A DNA stretch of 5,065 nucleotides from a bacterium (GTDB lineage Bacteria > DRYD01 > JALUEN01). The notes beneath the pieces are model-generated. The model saw only the letters and a program-made list of their open reading frames with translations. It searched no databases and was not told the origin of the DNA. Shown here piece after piece: positions 1-5,065 of this stretch. Made by a program: the position numbers and the translations under genes. The stretch lies in contig JALUEN010000035.1 in the NCBI GenBank assembly GCA_027052755.1, positions 798 through 5,862 on the forward strand. The letters run 5' to 3'. Position 1 is the stretch's first letter. Each line of letters opens with the position of its first letter.

Positions 1-1413
1 CTCCAGGACCTCTCTGAGTTTCTCCTCAACGTACTGAGAGGTGATGGTTACCTTCTGTCCCATTAGGTTAGGAGCCTCAAAGGATAGGTCCTCCAGCACC
101 TTTTCCATAATAGTGTAAAGTCGCCTAGCACCTATATTCTCAGTTTCAGCGTTAACCTTTTCCGCTATCTCAGAGATCTTCCAGATAGCGTCATCAGTAA
201 ACTCCAACTCAACTCCCTCGGTATCTAACAGAGCCTTATACTGCTTTATCAAACTGTTATCGGTTTCATTGAGTATCCTGTAGAAGTCCTCCTTGTTCAG
301 GGGCTTAAGCTCAACTCGTATAGGTAACCTACCCTGAAGCTCTGGTATTAGATCTGTTACCTTAGCCACGTGGAAGGCACCAGCAGCGATGAACAGGATG
401 TGATCTGTCTTCACTGGTCCGTACTTTGTTAGAACTGTGGTTCCCTCTATAAGTGGAAGTAGGTCCCTTTGAACTCCCTCCCTAGAGACATCCGGTCCGC
501 TATGAGATCCACCCCTCAAAGCTATCTTATCTATCTCGTCAATGAAGACTATACCTAACTCCTCAGCGCGTTTAATAGCTTCCCGTTTGACATCGTCAAA
601 ATCAATTAGCTTTCTAGCTTCCTCTGTTTTCAATATATCAAGGGCTTCCTTCACCTTCAATTTCTTCCTCTTGAGCCTCTTAGGAAGTATAGCGCTTAAG
701 AGGTCCTGAAAATCTGGTGATAGCTGTTCAGGTCCGTAAGGGGTCATGATCAGATCAAAAGCGTGGCTCTTTTCCTCTATCTCTATCTCAACGTACTCCT
801 CATCCATCTCACCACGTAATATCCTCTCCTTAAGCTCCTCCCTCTTAGCGCTCAGATCCTCTTGAAGCTGATGGTCATCCTGATAGGTGTCCTCCTCATA
901 AGTGGTATCTTTATAGCCCCCTAAGTTCCCTAAGAAAGCCATAAAAGGGTTAAGGGGACTTTTAGGCTTGGATTTAGGTAACATGTAGTCTAGGAGTCGC
1001 TCTACTGCCAACTCTTTTGCTCGGCTTTCCACCTGTTTGAGCTTCTCATTCTGGACTAATCTAACTGAGGCTTCCACTAGATCTCTGATCATGGAGTCAA
1101 CATCTCTACCCACATATCCTACCTCGGTAAACTTAGTAGCTTCAACCTTTACAAAAGGCGCTTTAATGATCTTCGCGATTCTCCTAGCTATCTCTGTCTT
1201 CCCAACGCCCGTAGGTCCTATCATTAAGATGTTCTTAGGGATGATCTCCTCTCTCAACTTCTCATCCTTCACCCTCTGTCTCCTGAACCTGTTACGGATA
1301 GCTATAGCTATGGCCTTCTTCGCTTCCCTCTGACCTATGATATATCTATCTAACAGCTCCACTATCTTAGAAGGAGTCAAGCTCTCAAGGAACTCTATTG
1401 TCCTCTCATCCAT
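1..1413 (-). CDS. hslU: HslU (ClpY), ATPase/unfoldase subunit of the HslUV protease, 3'-partial
   Basis: HslU is a cytosolic AAA+ hexamer that unfolds protein substrates with ATP and threads them into the HslV peptidase. I read 471 codons from ATG at 1413 with no stop before the window edge. Visible motifs are Walker A GPTGVGKT (residues 66-73, Lys72), pore loop GYVG (99-102, Tyr100), Walker B with DEID (292-295, Glu293), [20 protein letters not shown] (305-324), the probable arginine finger in [11 protein letters not shown] (Arg362) and sensor 2 in NIGARRL (Arg430). Spacing from Walker A to pore loop and from Walker B to sensor 2 matches E. coli HslU as I recall it. The I-domain between pore loop and Walker B (about 110-285) is some 27 residues longer, with an acidic/Tyr-rich stretch near 165-190. 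By comparison with E. coli, about 9 C-terminal residues are missing, including the tail that docks into HslV. The start is set by a strong ribosome binding site and the usual N-terminal pattern [17 protein letters not shown]. The gene lies 16 bases after the kinase gene; hslV, usually just upstream, is not there. There are no cysteines. ClpX is excluded: there is no N-terminal zinc-binding domain and the HslU-specific motifs and I-domain are present. Confidence 0.97.
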   Translation of the reverse strand, partial: MDERTIEFLESLTPSKIVELLDRYIIGQREAKKAIAIAIRNRFRRQRVKDEKLREEIIPKNILMIGPTGVGKTEIARRIAKIIKAPFVKVEATKFTEVGYVGRDVDSMIRDLVEASVRLVQNEKLKQVESRAKELAVERLLDYMLPKSKPKSPLNPFMAFLGNLGGYKDTTYEEDTYQDDHQLQEDLSAKREELKERILRGEMDEEYVEIEIEEKSHAFDLIMTPYGPEQLSPDFQDLLSAILPKRLKRKKLKVKEALDILKTEEARKLIDFDDVKREAIKRAEELGIVFIDEIDKIALRGGSHSGPDVSREGVQRDLLPLIEGTTVLTKYGPVKTDHILFIAAGAFHVAKVTDLIPELQGRLPIRVELKPLNKEDFYRILNETDNSLIKQYKALLDTEGVELEFTDDAIWKISEIAEKVNAETENIGARRLYTIMEKVLEDLSFEAPNLMGQKVTITSQYVEEKLREVLE

Positions 1414-1420
1414 GCTTCGT

Positions 1421-1431
1421 CTCCCTCCTTT
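1421..1431 (-). promoter_or_regulatory. hslU ribosome binding site overlapping the kinase stop codon
   Basis: On the minus strand the bases read AAAGGAGGGAG, containing a full AGGAGG core at 1429-1424, ten bases before the hslU ATG at 1413-1411. The kinase TAA stop at 1432-1430 overlaps the start of this element. Ribosomes finishing the kinase therefore stop on the hslU initiation region, an arrangement typical of translational coupling. It also fixes the hslU start. Coupling is inferred from the layout. Confidence 0.85.
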
Positions 1432-4400
1432 AGCTCTTAGAACCAATCTCCTTGAGTTTCTCCTCAGGTTGCTCCGAGGTAACCGATCCACTCTGAGGTT
1501 CATCCGCTAATTTTAAGGTAAAGTAGAAGGTACTCCCCTCACCTTCCTTACTCTCAACCCATATCCTCCCACCTAGAGTCTCTATCAGCATCTTAGTTAT
1601 GTAAAGTCCTAAGCCAGTTCCTTTTATCCCTTTAGATCTGTCGGTTTTTATCCTTGAGTACTTCTTGAATAGGTTCTTCATCTGGGATTCAGGGATTCCT
1701 ATACCCTCATCTTTAACGTAGATGATAGCTTCTCCGTTAGAAGGATCCGGCTTCACCCCTATCGTTATCGTACCTCCACTAGGTGAGTACTTAACAGCAT
1801 TGGATAATAGGTTATCTAGGATCTGCTGTAATATCTCCTTATCAGCTTTAACCCAGAGATCGCCATCAGGGATATCTGCTACAAACTTATGGATCGTTGA
1901 GAGGTACTTATAGGATTCAATGTAATACTTGATTAAGTCAACGATGTTTATATCAGTAAGAGCCAGCTTTAACCCACCGGATTGTAATTTCACTAGGTCT
2001 ATCAGGTTATTTATCATCCTGGTCATCCTATCCAATTCGCGCTTAGCCATGATAAGGAAACGCTTTCTATCGTCCTCAGAGAAAGCATCAGATCGTCTTA
2101 TCATCATTGAGATATAGTTCCTCACAACAGTAAGCGGATTTCTGATATCGTGGCTCAGTAGAGCTATCATATCGTTACGTTCCTGCTCCATCTCCTTCTG
2201 AAGGGTTATGTCTTTAAGCGTTATCATGTAGCCCTTCAAGGTGTTATTATCTCTCACCAAGTTTATCGTATAATCTATGAAGATCCGTTTTCCATCCTCC
2301 CTATAGATCTCATCCTCTCCCCTAATGGGGTGTTCTGCTAGCTCTCTTGCTAAAGAACTATCTAGTTCCTCTATGTGTCTGTAAAGCTCAGTATATCTGT
2401 ATTGGAAAACATCTACTATCCTCTTACCGAGAGCTGACTGATCCAGCTCTAATAAGGACTCAGCTACAGGGTTCATAAGTATTATCTTCTTATCTAGATC
2501 TAGAACCATCAAGCCGTCTGAGATTGACTTAAAGGTAGCTTCTAATAGGTTCTTATACTCGTTGATCTCCTGATACAAGCTAAAGTTCTCAAAAGATATG
2601 TTTATGGCTTGCTGTAGGAAACCTAAGAGTTTGAGATCTGCTTCCGTAACCGCTGTACCCCTCAGGCCAACGAAGATCGCACCGCTTAAGCCTCTAGAGC
2701 TTATTATAGGCATGAGGACGTTGCTCTGCCCGTACCATGGGTAATCCCTATCCTCATCTCTCTCCAGCTCTTCAAAGATGAGATCCAGATGGAGATTTAT
2801 TATGAACTTTCCCTGTTTCAGTTTATCAAATATCATAGAGGGTAGCCTGAACTTGTCCCTAACTTTAAGGGGCGTGCCTTCCTCTAACTCCTTTATCGTT
2901 ATTAATTTAAACTCTCCGTCCTCAAGTTTAGCGTATATAATCCAGTAAGGGTTCATGACCTGATATATGATGTCTATTATCAGGTCAGCGTAGTACCTGA
3001 AGTCCTTGTTATATATGTACTCCCTTGAGAACTTAGCTAGGTATTCAGTTACCAAGCTAAAAGCAGTACTAAGCTTATACGAGAATCTGTTTAACTTATA
3101 TATCTCTAAATAAGTTCCCAGGAGCGCGGACACGAAGTTAATGAACTCCAAGCCCTCCTTCAAATCCTCAGGTCGGTACTTATGTCTGGATGCTAAGATT
3201 ATCGCTCCCTGAAGCCCTCCCTGAAGTTTCAGCAGAGATGATGAGGCTATCATAGGAGCAACGATCAAGGTCTTATACCTGCTCAACTCGGGGAAGACCT
3301 TAAAGGTAGCTGAATCAGGAGAAGCTATGAAGGGTTTATCTGATACCATAGCCTCCCTGAGATCCCTCTCATCTATCAGCCCGCTCAGCTTTCGTTTTAT
3401 CTCCCTAACGATATCCTCGGTAAGCCCCCTGTAAGCTATCAGCTCCATCGCTTCCTTAAGCGGCCACCATATAAAGGTAGCGACTACCTCTACTGGAAAG
3501 TTAAGAACCTCTGGGAGTTTAGAGGAAACCCATTTAAATACATCCTCTATTGTCTCAGTGGAGACAGTACTAGTGAGCTTAGCGCTCAGCTCATATATGA
3601 ACTCCTTCTTGTAGAGGTTCCCCTCAAGGGTTCCTATCTTTCTCTCTAACTCCCTAGCTCTTCGCTCCCATTCCTTAGCGGTCCTCTTGTACCTCTGTAT
3701 CTCCGTTTTTAGGCGTCTGTTCAGCTGATAGACTTCCCTATCTAAGGCTTTTAGTTTTCTCAAGGGAGCTATTACCCTACCTAGACCCTCAATTAACCTG
3801 TAGAGGAGTACCTTCTTGCTTAGAGTTAGCTCACCTTCACCATCCTTATCTATTATAGTAGCGAAAGCTATTAGGTTATCATTCTCATCCCTGATAGGTA
3901 GATCAAAGGAGACTATAGAGCTCTCTATTGCAGTAGATCTGTTTGTCCTAGCGAACTCCTCCTGAGGATCAATAGATTTCAAGCTCCGTATATTAATCCC
4001 CTTAGGTGAGCTGCCTTGGAAAATCAGGTTATAGCTATCAGGGGCTATGCGGTGGTAGATAAAAATATCATCTGCCCCTGGCATAACTCTTGAGAGGAAC
4101 TCACCCAGCTCTCTTAAGACATCCTCCTCGTTCCTTATCTTATCTCCCGGTATTTTTTCAAGTAGCTGTCCTATAAAGTTATCAGCGTCTAGATAAGCTT
4201 GATATATAGCTATCAGTTCTGAGGCTGCGTAGTATCTCAGGAATACCATGATATCCTCTATAATCTCAGGAGCCAGCGCGTTAGGATACGGCAAGTGGAG
4301 ATGTACTATACCTATCTTCATATCACCATAGCTCATAGGGACACAGATAACTCCTTCTTTAGAACCACTCAGAACACATTTTACGCTGTAGCTCCTGTTA

Positions 4401-5062
4401 GAGGAGGAGCTAAGGGCTACACATCTCCTCTGCAGTAGATCAAGGTTCTTAATCCTACACGGCAATTCTCCCCTTGATTCCCTAAAAGGGTGAAATAGGA
4501 CTACTGATAGGCTTATGTTGCTGTAGATCTCCTTAGGATAACCGAACTCCCTGAGCAAGTTTCGTATTATCTCCTCTAAAAGTGGGACCCAGTGGAGGAT
4601 CAAGTTCTGCTTAGGTGGCTGGTTAGCCAAGTTCTCCATTAGATCGTGCAGGGAAGAGGCGATCAGCATGTACCTGAACTTAATGTACTCGTCCAGTTGT
4701 ATTGATAGCTCCTTCGCCAACTCCATGATAATCTTCATATCATCCGATGAGAAGTCCTTATTTCTTATGAGTGATATGGTACCTACACCACTAGTCCACT
4801 TAAGTGGGACACAGACAAAGGCTTTCTTCTCATATATCTTACTCTTATCCTCATCTTTAGAGAGAGTATATAACTCCCTAGATAGACCAGTAGTTATTAT
4901 AGGTGAGCCATCGGTAACGCAGTATCTCTCAGTGTTAAAGGTCTGAGATCTCAATTTATCCTTTAAGTCAGGCGGATATGTGAATATCGGGTTTGGTTTA
5001 TCATTAATGAACTCAAGGAAATAAGCCTCACTAAGGTTTAGGTCCTTTATCAGTTTCTCCAT
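1430..5062 (-). CDS. Soluble multi-GAF/PAS sensor histidine kinase (start possibly beyond window)
   Basis: This is a sensor kinase that should autophosphorylate on histidine and pass phosphate to a response regulator. The 1210 visible residues read as GAF-like modules at about 1-127, 155-290, 295-435, 495-655 and 660-830, a charged coiled coil at about 434-494, PAS at 835-952, HisKA at 958-1027 and HATPase_c at 1072-1185. Kinase motifs are intact: H-box SHDIRNPLT (His971), N-box [10 protein letters not shown] (Asn1088), G1 DEGIGIP (1118-1124), F-box LFKKYSRI (1131-1138) and G2 GIKGTGLGL (1145-1153). HDxxN after the His (Asp972, Asn975) is the motif linked to phosphatase activity in this class, so it may be bifunctional. 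The C-terminal 25 residues are a hydrophilic tail. No signal peptide, transmembrane helix, HAMP or receiver domain is visible, so it should be cytosolic. All six cysteines (48, 84, 202, 214, 229, 240) lie in the first two GAF modules. The kinase assignment is firm; GAF boundaries, especially 1 to 3, are by eye, and ligands are unknown. ATG at 5062 is the only start near the edge, but the frame is open to 5065, no ribosome binding site can be seen and the first GAF looks short at its N terminus. No response regulator gene is in view. Confidence 0.93.
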   Translation of the reverse strand: MEKLIKDLNLSEAYFLEFINDKPNPIFTYPPDLKDKLRSQTFNTERYCVTDGSPIITTGLSRELYTLSKDEDKSKIYEKKAFVCVPLKWTSGVGTISLIRNKDFSSDDMKIIMELAKELSIQLDEYIKFRYMLIASSLHDLMENLANQPPKQNLILHWVPLLEEIIRNLLREFGYPKEIYSNISLSVVLFHPFRESRGELPCRIKNLDLLQRRCVALSSSSNRSYSVKCVLSGSKEGVICVPMSYGDMKIGIVHLHLPYPNALAPEIIEDIMVFLRYYAASELIAIYQAYLDADNFIGQLLEKIPGDKIRNEEDVLRELGEFLSRVMPGADDIFIYHRIAPDSYNLIFQGSSPKGINIRSLKSIDPQEEFARTNRSTAIESSIVSFDLPIRDENDNLIAFATIIDKDGEGELTLSKKVLLYRLIEGLGRVIAPLRKLKALDREVYQLNRRLKTEIQRYKRTAKEWERRARELERKIGTLEGNLYKKEFIYELSAKLTSTVSTETIEDVFKWVSSKLPEVLNFPVEVVATFIWWPLKEAMELIAYRGLTEDIVREIKRKLSGLIDERDLREAMVSDKPFIASPDSATFKVFPELSRYKTLIVAPMIASSSLLKLQGGLQGAIILASRHKYRPEDLKEGLEFINFVSALLGTYLEIYKLNRFSYKLSTAFSLVTEYLAKFSREYIYNKDFRYYADLIIDIIYQVMNPYWIIYAKLEDGEFKLITIKELEEGTPLKVRDKFRLPSMIFDKLKQGKFIINLHLDLIFEELERDEDRDYPWYGQSNVLMPIISSRGLSGAIFVGLRGTAVTEADLKLLGFLQQAINISFENFSLYQEINEYKNLLEATFKSISDGLMVLDLDKKIILMNPVAESLLELDQSALGKRIVDVFQYRYTELYRHIEELDSSLARELAEHPIRGEDEIYREDGKRIFIDYTINLVRDNNTLKGYMITLKDITLQKEMEQERNDMIALLSHDIRNPLTVVRNYISMMIRRSDAFSEDDRKRFLIMAKRELDRMTRMINNLIDLVKLQSGGLKLALTDINIVDLIKYYIESYKYLSTIHKFVADIPDGDLWVKADKEILQQILDNLLSNAVKYSPSGGTITIGVKPDPSNGEAIIYVKDEGIGIPESQMKNLFKKYSRIKTDRSKGIKGTGLGLYITKMLIETLGGRIWVESKEGEGSTFYFTLKLADEPQSGSVTSEQPEEKLKEIGSKS
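3205..3226 (-). repeat. Short tandem duplication (12-base period) inside the kinase gene
   Basis: A perfect 10-base unit, CTTCAGGGAG on the coding strand, occurs twice with a 12-base period. It encodes LQGGLQGA at residues 613-620 of the kinase, in the turn before the last core strand of the fourth GAF module (GAIILASR). It keeps the frame and looks like a small slippage-type duplication that lengthened a surface loop. Chance is possible at this length. Confidence 0.4.
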
Positions 5063-5065
5063 ATA

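Noticed and set aside
1037..1333. Plus-strand 98-codon open frame, hydrophobic at its end
   Set aside because: It lies antisense within the conserved N-terminal coding part of hslU, including Walker A and the pore loop, and has no convincing ribosome binding site. It is a shadow frame.
1462..1479. Small inverted repeat near the 3' end of the kinase gene (CCTCGG with CTGAGG, 6-base loop)
   Set aside because: The stem is only six pairs with one G-U wobble, lies inside coding sequence and has no T tract after it, so it is not a terminator.
1501..1560. Possible internal hslU promoter: TAAAAT as a -10 and TTGAGA as a -35 on the minus strand
   Set aside because: The two elements are about 36 bases apart, far from the usual 17, and no CIRCE element (TTAGCACTC-N9-GAGTGCTAA) or clear heat-shock promoter is seen there.
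1722..2117. Two plus-strand open frames of 63 and 62 codons (1722-1913, 1929-2117)
   Set aside because: Both are antisense to the HATPase and HisKA domains of the kinase and resemble no known protein.
4668..4946. Plus-strand 92-codon open frame
   Set aside because: It is antisense to the first GAF module of the kinase, and its serine/leucine-rich composition is typical of a shadow frame.

Overview
The window looks like a piece of a bacterial chromosome, densely coded on the minus strand. It holds two genes reading right to left: a large multidomain sensor histidine kinase (1430-5062, open to the right edge) and hslU/clpY, the AAA+ unfoldase of the HslUV (ClpYQ) protease (1-1413, open to the left edge). 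Only 16 bases separate them. The strong Shine-Dalgarno of hslU overlaps the stop codon of the kinase, so the two are almost certainly co-transcribed and probably translationally coupled.

Organism: the complete HslU architecture and an AGGAGG-type ribosome binding site point to a bacterium. By eye the base composition is in the mid-40s percent G+C. Arginine is encoded mainly by AGG/AGA and isoleucine often by ATA. HslU has no cysteine in its 471 visible residues and is rich in charged residues. These traits are common in thermophiles, but this is a weak inference and I do not name a phylum.

Layout: 1-1413 is hslU, lacking only about the last 9 codons. 1414-1429 is the short junction carrying the hslU ribosome binding site. 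1430-5062 is the kinase. From N to C terminus it reads as about five GAF or GAF-like modules with a coiled-coil helix after the third, then one PAS domain, HisKA with phospho-acceptor His971, and a complete HATPase_c domain. It has no membrane segment, HAMP or receiver domain, so it is a soluble cytosolic sensor. Its first GAF seems to lack its first helix, so the true start may lie beyond the right edge. No stretch over 20 bases lacks a gene, and I found no RNA gene, mobile element, CRISPR array or terminator.

How the genes might work together: HslU unfolds substrates and feeds them to the HslV peptidase. The kinase would sense small molecules or redox state through its GAF/PAS stack and phosphorylate a response regulator not present here. 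The joint transcription suggests a link between a signalling input and regulated proteolysis, but nothing in the sequence shows a direct interaction. No known or obviously new multi-gene system is visible beyond this pairing.
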